A DNA stretch of 64,000 nucleotides from Neoluteolibacter marinus (lineage in GTDB: Bacteria > Verrucomicrobiota > Verrucomicrobiia > Verrucomicrobiales > Akkermansiaceae). The stretch is from the NCBI RefSeq assembly GCF_014904755.1, contig NZ_JACZFQ010000097.1, forward strand, positions 62,001-126,000, given 5' to 3'. Below the pieces are notes generated by a model. It was not told where the DNA came from. It saw only the letters and a list, made by a program, of their open reading frames with translations, and did no database searches. The first letter of the stretch is position 1, and each line of letters begins with the position of its first letter. Shown here piece by piece: positions 29,005-37,805 of this stretch. Both the position numbers and the translations under genes were made by a program.

Positions 29005-30407
29005 AGCCATTGTTCCCACGCCCCGTCCTGATGGCCGCCTGCCTCGCCACGGCAGCCGCCCAGGAAACGGAAATCCACTGCACCGACGGCAGCCGGATCC
29101 GAGGCTCGGTGCAGGCGATCGGTACCGACCGCGTGCTGTTCAATGCCGATTTCCTCGCCGCACCCGTCCCGCTGCGGCTGGACAAGGTCCTCGAGCTGAG
29201 CCTCCCGGTGCACCAGGACGAGGGCAAGGGCGACCACCTCGCCACCGTCACCCTCAGCAACGGTGACACCTTGCGCGGGGAGCTGACCGGCATCGACGAC
29301 AAGACGATCACGCTCGACACTTGGTTCGGCGGAAAAATGGAGTTCCGCAGGTCGATGGTGGACACCCTGGAGATCCAGGACCGCCCCGAGATCTTCTACA
29401 GCGGGCCGACCGGAATGGACGGCTGGATCCAGAGCGACGCCGAGGCATGGATCTTCGAGCACGGCTCCCTGCGCACCGTCAGCTCGGGCAGCATCGGCCG
29501 CGAACTTGAACTGCCGGCCAGGACCCGCTTCGCCTTCGACCTCGCCTGGCGATCGAACCCGCGCTTCCACTTCCTTTTCTACAGCGACGACGCGACGACC
29601 GAGCACCCTGAGAATTGCTATGAGCTGATCTGCCAGGGGCGCTACATCCAGCTGCACAAGCGCTGGTCGAATGGCAACCAGTCGGGAAACACCTCGCTGG
29701 GCGGGTTTGCAAATGCATCCGAGCTCCTCAGCAAGGAGAAGTGCCGATTCGAGCTGCTGGTGGATCGAAAGACCGGGCTGATCCGCCTGCTCATCAACGG
29801 CAGCGTCAAATACGACTGGAACGACCCGGAGCCGGCGGCAGGAGACCACGGCGGGGCGATTCACTTCGATTCCCAGGACACGACTCCCCTGCGGGTCTCG
29901 CGCATCGAGGTCACCAGCTGGGACGGCATGATCGAAGGTTCGGCCCCGGACCGGGAGGAGGGCATGATCGAGGACGACGACGCGCCGCAGCCCGACAACA
30001 CCCCGCCCGCGGATCCGACCCGGATCCGGCTTCGCAACAACGACATGGTCGCCGGCGAAATCGTCGGCATCGACGACAACCTGGTGAAGCTCAAGACACC
30101 CTTCGGCGAAGTGAGCCTGCCGGTGTCGCGGCTCAGGACCTTCACCCTCCACACCAAGGAAGAGCGGGAAAACTGGGAGCTCGGGCTTTATGAGATTCCC
30201 AAGCTCTACAATGGCGATGTCAGGGCATGGTTTCCCGACGGCACCAGCGTGACCTTCCGCCTGGAAAGCGTTGAAGACGGCAAGCTCAAGGGGACCGCAC
30301 AACCATTCGGCAACGCGGAATTCGACATCCGCGCCTTCTGCCGGATCGAATTCAATCTCTACGATCCCGACTTCGACGAACTCCGGAGCGGGTTCGACCG
30401 CTGGTAG
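29001..30407 (+). CDS. Exported multidomain protein, tandem paralogue C
   Basis: 468 residues from ATG 29001, overlapping the previous stop. Signal peptide ~1-22 (ending TAAAQE). N-terminal repeats CTDGSRIRGSVQAIGTD and LSNGDTLRGELTGIDDKTI, linker EIFYSGPTGMDGWI, central sandwich-like domain (FAFDLAWRSNPRFHFLFYS; CRFELLVDRKTGLIRLLING), then IRLRNNDMVAGEIVGIDDN and a final divergent repeat. The order matches paralogues A and B. Last gene of the operon; the convergent aat gene begins only 4 bp beyond its stop, with no visible terminator between them. Confidence 0.65.
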   Translation: MKPLFPRPVLMAACLATAAAQETEIHCTDGSRIRGSVQAIGTDRVLFNADFLAAPVPLRLDKVLELSLPVHQDEGKGDHLATVTLSNGDTLRGELTGIDDKTITLDTWFGGKMEFRRSMVDTLEIQDRPEIFYSGPTGMDGWIQSDAEAWIFEHGSLRTVSSGSIGRELELPARTRFAFDLAWRSNPRFHFLFYSDDATTEHPENCYELICQGRYIQLHKRWSNGNQSGNTSLGGFANASELLSKEKCRFELLVDRKTGLIRLLINGSVKYDWNDPEPAAGDHGGAIHFDSQDTTPLRVSRIEVTSWDGMIEGSAPDREEGMIEDDDAPQPDNTPPADPTRIRLRNNDMVAGEIVGIDDNLVKLKTPFGEVSLPVSRLRTFTLHTKEERENWELGLYEIPKLYNGDVRAWFPDGTSVTFRLESVEDGKLKGTAQPFGNAEFDIRAFCRIEFNLYDPDFDELRSGFDRW

Positions 30408-30411
30408 GTCC

Positions 30412-31032
30412 TCACACCCCGGGCGCGAGTGCGGGCGGATGGAACGTTCCGTCCTGCTTGCCCAGCGCCACCTTGAGACGCCGCTGGTAATCTTCGCGGG
30501 GGATCTCCTCGCCGCCGAAGCGCTGCAGGTGCTCGGTGAGCCACTGGGTGTCGAGGAGCAGGAAACCCTTCTCCCGCAGCCGCTCCACCAGTGCCACGAG
30601 CGCGACCTTCGAAGCGTCCGTCTTGCGGGAAAACATGCTCTCGCCGAAGAACGCCTTGCCCAAGGCGACCCCGTAGAGTCCGCCCTGCAATCCATCGGCA
30701 TCGTGGCACTCCACCGAATGCGCGTAACCCAGGCGATGGAGCAGGCAGTAGCTTTCGAGGATGGTGGCATCGATCCAGGTCCGCTCGCGGTCCGCGCAAC
30801 CCTGCATGGTCGCCCGGAAGTTGCTGTTCCACTTCACCTCGAAGGGCCGCCGCTTGAGTGATCGCTTCAGTCCGTGGGGAACGTGAAACTTTTCGTCCAG
30901 CGGGATGACGCCCCTCATCAGGGGCGAGAACCAGGTGAGCTCGCCTTGGTCCGCCATCGGGAAGACCCCCTGGGCGTAGGCACCGAGCAATACCTGCGGC
31001 GGAATGATCTGGGCTGGCGGAAATCCGGACAC
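30412..31032 (-). CDS. aat: Leucyl/phenylalanyl-tRNA-protein transferase
   Basis: 206 residues from GTG 31032, chosen because the frame upstream runs into the DUF177 gene and looks non-coding; an ATT at 31047 is an alternative. Family motifs: LLGAYAQGVFPMAD near the N-terminus, ESYCLLHRLGYAHSVE, GLYGVALGKAFFGESMFS and FLLLDTQWLTEHLQRFGG. It adds Leu or Phe from aminoacyl-tRNA to N-terminal Arg/Lys of proteins, creating N-degrons for ClpAP/ClpS. Cytosolic. Slightly shorter than the E. coli enzyme (234), mostly at the N-terminus. Confidence 0.9.
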   Translation of the reverse strand: MSGFPPAQIIPPQVLLGAYAQGVFPMADQGELTWFSPLMRGVIPLDEKFHVPHGLKRSLKRRPFEVKWNSNFRATMQGCADRERTWIDATILESYCLLHRLGYAHSVECHDADGLQGGLYGVALGKAFFGESMFSRKTDASKVALVALVERLREKGFLLLDTQWLTEHLQRFGGEEIPREDYQRRLKVALGKQDGTFHPPALAPGV

Positions 31033-31135
31033 TTCTCGGAAGGCAATTTGCCCTGTGCGCAGGAAACTCTCAATCCGTTTTCGAGTTGCCGTCGGCCGTT
31101 TGCCGGTTGAAATCCCCTTCACCCGACACTTTCCC

Positions 31136-31639
31136 ATGAATGCCCGACTCGTCATTGATCTGCCCACCCTTCCGGAAGAGGGCAAAACCTTCAGCGGAGA
31201 ACTGCCGGCCGAGGTCTTCGACCTGTCCGATCCGGACGCCAAGCCGGCCGGCCCGCTGACCTACGAGCTTCTCGTCCAACGCTTTGAGTCCGAACTCCTG
31301 CTCTCCGGAACCCTCGCGGCGCCGTTCGAGCTGACCTGCGTCCGCACCCTCCATCCCTTCGTGAAAACCATCCGGGTTGATCCGGTGAACATCGCCATCG
31401 AGATCGATCAGGACGGCCCGCTGGACGTCACCGACGCCTTGCGGGAGGAGCTTCTGATCGAAATCCCCGCCTACCCGCACTGCGACGAGGCCGACGAACC
31501 GATGCACTGCGAAATCGATCCCCGCTATTTGGCAGTGGACAAACCCGCGGGCGATGAGCTAGACACCCGCCCCCGCGCGGAGGGAGACGACCGATGGTCG
31601 GCTCTCGATGCCTTGGATAACCTCGATCCCGAACGCTAA
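31136..31639 (+). CDS. DUF177/YceD family protein
   Basis: 167 residues from ATG 31136. Contains the YceD/DUF177 pattern with a beta-rich core (LSGTLAAPFELTCVRTLHPF) and acidic C-terminus. In many bacteria this gene sits immediately before rpmF and plsX, exactly as here; in plants and E. coli homologues are linked to 23S rRNA maturation. Cytosolic. A longer frame beginning upstream in the aat region is not supported. rpmF follows after 12 bp. Confidence 0.85.
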   Translation: MNARLVIDLPTLPEEGKTFSGELPAEVFDLSDPDAKPAGPLTYELLVQRFESELLLSGTLAAPFELTCVRTLHPFVKTIRVDPVNIAIEIDQDGPLDVTDALREELLIEIPAYPHCDEADEPMHCEIDPRYLAVDKPAGDELDTRPRAEGDDRWSALDALDNLDPER

Positions 31640-31651
31640 ACTCTCAACGTC

Positions 31652-31834
31652 ATGGCCGTACCTAAGCGCCGTCAGTCAAAAAGCCGGCAAAAGATGCGCC
31701 GCGGAGCCAACCGCTGGCGCGCCCCGATTTTCAAGTCCTGCTCCGAGTGCGGCAGCCGTGTGCCTTCGCACATCGCCTGCCCTTCCTGCGGCTACTACGC
31801 CGGTCGCAAGGTGCTCGAAGTGGATGCGCTCTAA
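31652..31834 (+). CDS. rpmF: Large ribosomal subunit protein bL32
   Basis: 60 residues, full length. Basic N-terminus (AVPKRRQSKSRQKMRRG) and a zinc-binding set of four Cys (30, 33, 43, 46: CSECG ... CPSCG), so this is the zinc-containing form. Component of the 50S subunit. It lies between the DUF177 gene and plsX, the conserved order linking ribosome and phospholipid synthesis. No clear Shine-Dalgarno before ATG 31652. Confidence 0.97.
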   Translation: MAVPKRRQSKSRQKMRRGANRWRAPIFKSCSECGSRVPSHIACPSCGYYAGRKVLEVDAL

Positions 31835-31921
31835 GCGCACCACCCCGGTTTTCCAGATGTCGCCGTGCCGGAGCTTCCGGCGCGGTGATTTCTTGCGTCC
31901 ACGCACCACGACCGTCCAGCA

Positions 31922-32947
31922 ATGAAAGTAGCACTTGATGCCATGGGCGGCGACCATGCCCCCGCGGTGAACATTGGCGGCGCCAAGGAAGCCCTGGCGC
32001 TCTACCCTTCGATTGAGACCATTTTCCTGGTCGGCGACGAGGAAGCGATCCGCGCCGAGTGCCATTCCCAGGGTTTGTCCACCGAGGACCCGCGGGTGAG
32101 CATCGTTCACGCCCCCGAAGTCATCGGCATGGCCGAACCGGGAGCAAAGGCGATCCGCCGCAAGAAGAACTCGTCGAACAACGTCGCGATGGACCTGGTG
32201 AAGTCCGGCGACGCGGACGCCTTCGTGTCCGCCGGCAACACCGGAGCCGCCGTCGCGGCCGCCACGATCAAATTGCGCCTCATTCCCGGGGTCGAACGCG
32301 CCGGCATCGCGTCCGGCCTGCCGAACGAGTTCGGGATCTGCCACCTGCTCGACGCCGGCGCCAACCCCGAGGCCAAGCCGGAACACCTGCTCACCTACGC
32401 CATCATGGGCAGCGCCTTCGCGCGCCACGTGCTTGGCATCAAGCACCCCAAGGTCGGCATCATGTCGAACGGCGAGGAAGACGAGAAGGGCACCGCTTTC
32501 ACCAAGGGCACCTTCGCCTTGATCAAGGAGTTCGCGGACACCGGCAACGCGCCCTTTGATTTCGTCGGCAATGTCGAGGGGCACGATCTCTTCGAAACCC
32601 AGCTCGACGTCGTGCTTTGCGACGGGTTTACCGGCAACGTCGTCCTCAAGTCCTGCGAAGCGACCGCCAAGGCCATGTTCAAGTGGCTGAAGTCCGAGTT
32701 GATGGCCAGCAAGGTCAGGATGCTCGGGGCCAAGATTTCAAAGGGGGCCTTTGTCGCCCTCAAGGAACGCGCCAGCGCCGAGTCCTATGGCGGCAGTCCC
32801 CTGCTCGGCGTCAACGGCGTGGTGATCATCGCCCACGGCGGATCCACCGCAGTGGCGGTCAGGAACGCCATCCGAGTGGCCATGGAAACGGTCACCCACC
32901 GGGTCAATCCTCACATCGAGGAGACGCTTAAGCAGGTGGGCCGCTGA
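31922..32947 (+). CDS. plsX: Phosphate acyltransferase PlsX
   Basis: 341 residues from ATG 31922. N-terminal motif VALDAMGGDHAP is diagnostic; further conserved blocks are SADAFVSAGNTGA-type (DADAFVSAGNTGA), VGIMSNGEEDEKGT and NVEGHDLFETQLDVVLCDGF. It converts acyl-ACP and phosphate to acyl-phosphate for PlsY in phospholipid synthesis; peripheral membrane enzyme. It ends the DUF177-rpmF-plsX cluster, 87 bp after rpmF, and is followed by a strong hairpin before a convergent gene. Confidence 0.97.
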   Translation: MKVALDAMGGDHAPAVNIGGAKEALALYPSIETIFLVGDEEAIRAECHSQGLSTEDPRVSIVHAPEVIGMAEPGAKAIRRKKNSSNNVAMDLVKSGDADAFVSAGNTGAAVAAATIKLRLIPGVERAGIASGLPNEFGICHLLDAGANPEAKPEHLLTYAIMGSAFARHVLGIKHPKVGIMSNGEEDEKGTAFTKGTFALIKEFADTGNAPFDFVGNVEGHDLFETQLDVVLCDGFTGNVVLKSCEATAKAMFKWLKSELMASKVRMLGAKISKGAFVALKERASAESYGGSPLLGVNGVVIIAHGGSTAVAVRNAIRVAMETVTHRVNPHIEETLKQVGR

Positions 32948-32974
32948 GTTCGGCCCGCATGCCGACGGACCTCA

Positions 32975-32999
32975 CAAGCCGCGGGACCTCCGCGGCTTG
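32975..32999. terminator. Strong hairpin between plsX and a convergent dehydrogenase gene
   Basis: CAAGCCGCGG (32975-32984) and CCGCGGCTTG (32990-32999) form a perfect 10-bp stem with a 5-nt loop. It lies 28 bp past the plsX stop and 11 bp past the stop of the convergent gene. No long T run on either side, so a bidirectional but weak-tract terminator. Confidence 0.55.
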
Positions 33000-33010
33000 A
33001 CCTCCTTGCC

Positions 33011-36000
33011 TCACGGGGTCACCAGCTCGGGCTCCGGGCGCTTCTTCGGCTCCGGATCCTTGCCCTTGCGGGTGGTCAGCCAGGCGACCAGATCGCGGAT
33101 CTCGGCCGGGGAAAGGATCGCCCCCATCGGCGGCATGGCCGAAACCGGTGGTGTCATCGATCCGATGTCCGCCTTTCGGACGCGCAGGACCTTGCCGCTG
33201 GAATCGAGGTCGACGTGGTCGGCGGTGTCGGCGATGACGATCCCGGCGACGGTCTTGCCCCCCTTGAGGGTAACGCTTGAGATGCCGAAGCCCATGGCCA
33301 CCTTGGCACCCGGATTGGTCAGCGACTCGAGCATGAACTTGCCGTCGCCGCGCTTTCCAACGCCTTCGAGGTTCGGGCCGGCATCGCCGCCACCGTGACC
33401 GCCGCCCGCCGCATGGCAGCGCATGCACTGGCCGGCCGGATGGGACTCGAACAGTTGCCCGCCCTTCACCGGATCGCCGCCTTCAAGCGAACCCAGGTAA
33501 GGAGCCAGCGGATCCTGCGAGGCGGCGATCGCCTTGCGGTAGTCTTCAAGCGCGGCTTTCACCGCGGGTTCCGGACGCTTGCCCGCGGCATCGAGCAGTT
33601 CGAGCGCCGACGGCGACACCCCGGCCTTCGACTTCAGTTTGGCCAAACCATCAGTGTAGAGCGACTCGACACCGGGCGCCTTGAGTTCCGCCGCGATCTT
33701 CCATGCCTCCTGCTGCCTATGGGCGCTGCCATGGGACGTCGCAGCCTTGAGGGCTTCCAGCGCCTTGCCGGGCTGGTCCACCGCCAAACGCTTGATCGCC
33801 CCGATCGCCAGGTCGTCATCCTTGCCCTTCGCGAGTTCGCCCAACAGTTGGTCGAGCCCCTGCGGTTTGCGATCGGCATAAAGGTCCAAGGCTTCCGAAC
33901 GGGCGGCTCCCGGCAGCGCCGGACGCATGACGAGGGATTTGAGGGCATCGTCACCCACCGCGGAAAGGTCGATCTTGTAAGTGGGGATCAACGCGAGCGT
34001 GGGTTCCGCCAACTTTCCTTCGAGCTTCAGCAAGTCTCCCAAGGACTCCGCCAGGACACCCCTCACCATGGCGGGATCGCGCTCCGGCAAGGGCGCCCAG
34101 TGACCCAACGACTGGTCGACGGGGTCCGGCTTGCTCCAGATTCCCACCAAACGCAGCGCCTCGGCGCGGGCCGCCTCCGGTGCCTTGGGATCCAGGACCA
34201 CCTTGAGCACCCGCTTCAGGTTCTTCTCGTCGCCAAGACGGAACGCGCTGTGCAGGAGCCGGCGCCAATCCATGGTCGTCAGCCCCGCGGGCAGTTCGTC
34301 GAGCAAGCCCGCCACGACCGGACGAGCCTCCTCGATGCCGGCATCATGGATTCCCCGCATCGCCTCGCGGGCGACCTTCGGATCCTCATCTTGAATGAAG
34401 CTGGCAATCAGCGGGCTCTTCAGGCGACGCAAGGCGATCACGCCGGTCAAGCGAACCGAGGGATCGGCGTGCTGGCTCAACGCGGCAATCTGCCGGGGAT
34501 CGGACAGCAACGCCATCGCATAGGCGCCGGCATGCCGGATCACGGGATCCTCGTTCTTCTCGAGCATCTTCCAGACTTCCGAAACCGCACCGATTGCCTT
34601 GGTCTTGCCGGCGGTGATCGCGGCGAACGAGCGCACCCGCAGCGACTCATCGGCCAGAAGCTTGTTGAGCGGCAGGCTGTCGCCGCGGATGCCCGATTCC
34701 CCGAGCACCTTCACCGCCTGGGCACGGACTTCCGCGTCCTTGTCTGAAAGCAGAGGCAGCAGGAGATCGCGGGCCTTCCCGCGGATCTGCTCCCCGGGCA
34801 TGCTGACGAATTCGTCCTCCATCCCCGGCAACACCGCGGATCCACGGCGGGCCATCACGCCCAGCCCCCAGATCCCGTGCAGGCGGGTGATCGTGTCCTT
34901 GCCCTCCTTCGCCGCCTTGCCAAGCGCTTCAAGCCCCCCCTCTTTCCGGGTCAGGGCCAGTTCGGCACGCACGCGGACCCGCATGTCGGGATGAGAGATC
35001 AGGCGCTCCAAGGCCGCCACCGGACGCTTCTCGAAACCCTCGGCGATCAGTTCCGCCGCTTCCTTCGCCTCGGAGGCGCGCCACATCTGGTCGGCCGTGA
35101 TCGAATAAACCCGGCCATCCTCATGGGAGTTCCAGCCGCCGATGAAGTCGGTCACGAACAACTTGCCGTCCCAGGAGTACTCGACGTCGGTGACCGCCGC
35201 GCCCCAGTTCATCTGGCGCGAGTCGACCATCTTCATTCCGGCGCCTTCCGGCTCGACCTTGAACGACCAGATTCCCGAATTCGCCGCTCCCCCGCGATAG
35301 TCGCAGATCAGGAAGCGGCCTGCTTCGCTTTCCAGGAAGCCCGTGCCGGGATGGTAGGTCAGACCCGACGGACCGGAGGTCAGATTGGCCACCGGCGGAA
35401 GGATGTAGGACGGTTGGGCGTCGTTCAACGTCGCCCACATCCGCTCCTCCATCCAACGGTTCGGCGGATGCTCTTCCAGACCGATCTGGCGATGGTGGCT
35501 GTGCAGTGCCTGGTGTCCCATGTTCCAGCCCGAGTCCGCCCCCTCCATGACGTAGACGACCCGCGCCTGGTCGCCTTGGTCCGAGTTATTGTCGACCGAG
35601 ATGGCATTGCCGTATTCATCGAAGGCGATCTCCTTCGGGTTGCGCAGGCCGGTGTGGATGACTTCGAAATTCGAGCCGTCGGGGTCGAAACGGAAAACGC
35701 AGCCCTGGTCCGGATACTCGTAGTGGACCCCTTCCTTGGTAGTGAGATTCATCCCCCGGTCGCCCAGGGTGCCGTAAATCCGCCCGTCGGGCCCGAGGGC
35801 GAAGCCGTTCAGGTCGTGCCCCGAAAACGAGACCCGAACGCCGAAGCCGTCGAACAAGGCCTTGCGCTCGTCGGGCTTGTCGATCTTGCCATCCCCGTCC
35901 TTGTCGCGCAGCGCCCAGATCTTGGGGATACAGGCCACGAACACGGTGCCCTCGTAGGCGAAGACACCCGCCGCGGGGCCATCCAGCGCGTCATTGAAAC

Positions 36001-36928
36001 CTCTTGCGAAAATGTCGCTGTTCGCCGAGACGCCCTTGGCATCCGGGGCCGAAAGCACGCGGACCATGTCGTCCTTCTCGGTCAGGAACTTGAGCGACGA
36101 CTTCTGCTCCTTGTCCTGCCATTTCTCATACATCTTCTGACGGTCGGCGGTCGAACGGGCGGCGATGTCATCGAGATACCAATAGAGGTGGTCCCGGTTG
36201 TCCGGCACCCCATGGCGGAAGCGATGGGTCTCGGCCACGTAGATTTCGCCCTTTTCTCCGAGCGCCAAGGCCGTCGGCGAGGTCACCCCCTGGCTCTTGT
36301 AGTCGCCCGTGATGCTGACCGTGGTTCCTTCGGGCACTGTCAGCCCGCCGATCACGTCGCTGGCCACCAGCCCAGCCAAGTGGGGTTTTCCGCCCTTGGT
36401 CGGAGGCGGGAACTTCTCGTTGGCGTAGCCTGACATCACGAAGTGATCGGCCGCGATCATGCCCCAGCCGCCACTTTCGTCATCAATCACGCGCAGTTGC
36501 GCCTTCTTGCCCTTGAACTCGGTGACATCCCAGGTCTCGCGGCGGCACTGCAGCGAGTTCTTGCCAGTGGCCTCCCGCACCACCTTGCCGTCGACCAGCA
36601 GCTGGACCGCGGTCTTCCCTGGGTGGTTGCCGCCGGCGAGGACGAAAAGAATGTAGTTCTCGGTTACCGGGAAGGGCGGCGAGGTGAGCGATCCTTTCGA
36701 TGCGTCGCCACCGTGGGCGGAGCAAGCGAGCGATTCCTGGGAATACCCCGTGAGCTCCCCGTTCAGTCCGTCCATCTTGGCTCCGCTCGGTGCCAATCCG
36801 AAAGCCGTCCCTTCCACCTTCCAGTCACCGTACCCGTCCCCTTCGAACGCCTGCAAGGTCTTGCTCGCACCAGTGGCGGTGCCGGAAATCACCATCAGGC
36901 CGGAAGCACAAATCAAACGCATTCTCAT
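33011..36928 (-). CDS. PVC-type membrane-bound dehydrogenase with HEAT repeats and cytochrome c domain
   Basis: 1305 residues from ATG 36928 (ATG 36922 is equally possible). Signal peptide ~1-22. The N-terminal ~180 residues resemble the C-terminal domain of GH32-type proteins (SLACSAHGGDASKGSLTSPP; HPGKTAVQLLVDGKVVREAT). A beta-propeller dehydrogenase region (~200-620) carries GSNFEVIHTGLRNPKEIAFD and DSGWNMGHQALHSHHRQIG. HEAT repeats (~620-1080) follow, then a class I cytochrome domain with CMRCH (~1167-1171) and C-terminal PPMGAILSPAEIRDLVAWL. Likely exported and heme-loaded, oxidising a sugar or alcohol; the substrate is unknown. Such fusions are typical of Planctomycetota and Verrucomicrobiota. 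A related, partial gene lies at the right edge. Confidence 0.85.
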   Translation of the reverse strand: MRMRLICASGLMVISGTATGASKTLQAFEGDGYGDWKVEGTAFGLAPSGAKMDGLNGELTGYSQESLACSAHGGDASKGSLTSPPFPVTENYILFVLAGGNHPGKTAVQLLVDGKVVREATGKNSLQCRRETWDVTEFKGKKAQLRVIDDESGGWGMIAADHFVMSGYANEKFPPPTKGGKPHLAGLVASDVIGGLTVPEGTTVSITGDYKSQGVTSPTALALGEKGEIYVAETHRFRHGVPDNRDHLYWYLDDIAARSTADRQKMYEKWQDKEQKSSLKFLTEKDDMVRVLSAPDAKGVSANSDIFARGFNDALDGPAAGVFAYEGTVFVACIPKIWALRDKDGDGKIDKPDERKALFDGFGVRVSFSGHDLNGFALGPDGRIYGTLGDRGMNLTTKEGVHYEYPDQGCVFRFDPDGSNFEVIHTGLRNPKEIAFDEYGNAISVDNNSDQGDQARVVYVMEGADSGWNMGHQALHSHHRQIGLEEHPPNRWMEERMWATLNDAQPSYILPPVANLTSGPSGLTYHPGTGFLESEAGRFLICDYRGGAANSGIWSFKVEPEGAGMKMVDSRQMNWGAAVTDVEYSWDGKLFVTDFIGGWNSHEDGRVYSITADQMWRASEAKEAAELIAEGFEKRPVAALERLISHPDMRVRVRAELALTRKEGGLEALGKAAKEGKDTITRLHGIWGLGVMARRGSAVLPGMEDEFVSMPGEQIRGKARDLLLPLLSDKDAEVRAQAVKVLGESGIRGDSLPLNKLLADESLRVRSFAAITAGKTKAIGAVSEVWKMLEKNEDPVIRHAGAYAMALLSDPRQIAALSQHADPSVRLTGVIALRRLKSPLIASFIQDEDPKVAREAMRGIHDAGIEEARPVVAGLLDELPAGLTTMDWRRLLHSAFRLGDEKNLKRVLKVVLDPKAPEAARAEALRLVGIWSKPDPVDQSLGHWAPLPERDPAMVRGVLAESLGDLLKLEGKLAEPTLALIPTYKIDLSAVGDDALKSLVMRPALPGAARSEALDLYADRKPQGLDQLLGELAKGKDDDLAIGAIKRLAVDQPGKALEALKAATSHGSAHRQQEAWKIAAELKAPGVESLYTDGLAKLKSKAGVSPSALELLDAAGKRPEPAVKAALEDYRKAIAASQDPLAPYLGSLEGGDPVKGGQLFESHPAGQCMRCHAAGGGHGGGDAGPNLEGVGKRGDGKFMLESLTNPGAKVAMGFGISSVTLKGGKTVAGIVIADTADHVDLDSSGKVLRVRKADIGSMTPPVSAMPPMGAILSPAEIRDLVAWLTTRKGKDPEPKKRPEPELVTP

Positions 36929-37077
36929 TGCTGCGGAGGCTAGAGGAACGGGCCTGCTTGGCAATGATCCAGGGATGTCGGACAGGTTCGGGTGTGACAT
37001 GCCCGCCGGGACGTCCGGCATAAGAACATTCTTTCATGGATGCCAGAACCGGACGGAAACCGACGAATCTTCCCCAT

Positions 37078-37086
37078 TGTGAATAA
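37078..37086 (-). promoter_or_regulatory. DnaA box (exact TTATTCACA)
   Basis: TGTGAATAA on the plus strand is the reverse complement of TTATTCACA, an exact match to TTATNCACA. First of four such sites in the gap. Confidence 0.5.
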
Positions 37087-37311
37087 CATGGGAAAAGATC
37101 GCCCAAAACCCCGCCGTCGCGGCGGAATCCCGCAAATGGTGCCGCATGTTGCGACGACCCCGGGGCGAAAAGTGTCGATCCGTGACACGAGCCCGACCCC
37201 AACACTTGTTCACGCCCCGGAACAATCTTCAGCCGAGAATAGCACTCACAACTCACTCTCCATCAGCACCTTGAAATGTTACAAATCCGTTACGAACCGC
37301 TTTCTCACAGG

Positions 37312-37320
37312 TTATTCACA
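37312..37320 (+). promoter_or_regulatory. DnaA box (exact TTATTCACA)
   Basis: TTATTCACA is an exact match to the DnaA-box consensus, inside the AT-richer part of the gap. Orientation opposite to the box at 37078. Confidence 0.5.
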
Positions 37321-37457
37321 AGCATTTTCCTCGACAACCGGACGCTCGCCTTCGTGGTGCGCGAATCCTCCGAAAGAGACGCCGGAACCTCCCCGCCCTC
37401 ACGGTCACGGAATCGGAGAGATTGTGAACAAGTGGGGACAAATACTCCCCTGCCCCG

Positions 37458-37766
37458 TCAAACCGAGCGGGTCGAGATGCTGGTCCCCGCTCCCCCGCCT
37501 CCAGTGAAAAGCCGCAGGATTCCACCGACAACCTTCGCCACCACGACAAGGATCGCCACGAGCACGCCGACCGTCATCAGCAAGGCGAAAGCCACGATCC
37601 CCAGAAGCACCCACAGCGGCCACCAGCGGCGGTCCAGCCTGAGCACCCGCCCCTGCATCGACTGCCAAGCGCTGTTGCCGGCCCGGGACTCCGGCTGCTC
37701 ACGCCGCGGATCCGGCGGCGGGCTGCCGTCGATTTCCAGGACTTCTGCTTCGATGGTGTCAGGCAC
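37458..37766 (-). CDS. Small membrane protein of unknown function
   Basis: 102 residues with a GTG start at 37766. Polar, Pro/Arg-rich N-terminus, then one strong hydrophobic segment (~52-80, LWVLLGIVAFALLMTVGVLVAILVV split by few polar residues) and a short Gly-rich tail (LFTGGGGAGTSIS). No family recognised. It lies between rho and the candidate origin, 68 bp downstream of rho on the same strand, so cotranscription with rho is possible. Confidence 0.6.
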   Translation of the reverse strand: MPDTIEAEVLEIDGSPPPDPRREQPESRAGNSAWQSMQGRVLRLDRRWWPLWVLLGIVAFALLMTVGVLVAILVVVAKVVGGILRLFTGGGGAGTSISTRSV

Positions 37767-37805
37767 GGCGGCAAGTGTCGCCCAACTTCCCGGCCGGGCA
37801 ATTCG

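Larger units (their letters stand above)
37078..37431. other. oriC: Candidate chromosomal replication origin (DnaA-box cluster)
   Basis: The 529-bp gap 36929-37457 is the longest stretch without a gene in the window. It holds two exact DnaA boxes of the form TTATTCACA, in opposite orientation (37078-37086 minus; 37312-37320 plus). Two near matches are TTGTTCACA (37423-37431 minus) and TTGTTCACG (37206-37214 plus). The segment ~37262-37335 is clearly poorer in GC than its surroundings and could serve as the unwinding element. dnaA and dnaN are not visible nearby; rho, yebC and trpS lie to the right. Supporting evidence is sequence pattern only. Confidence 0.45.
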
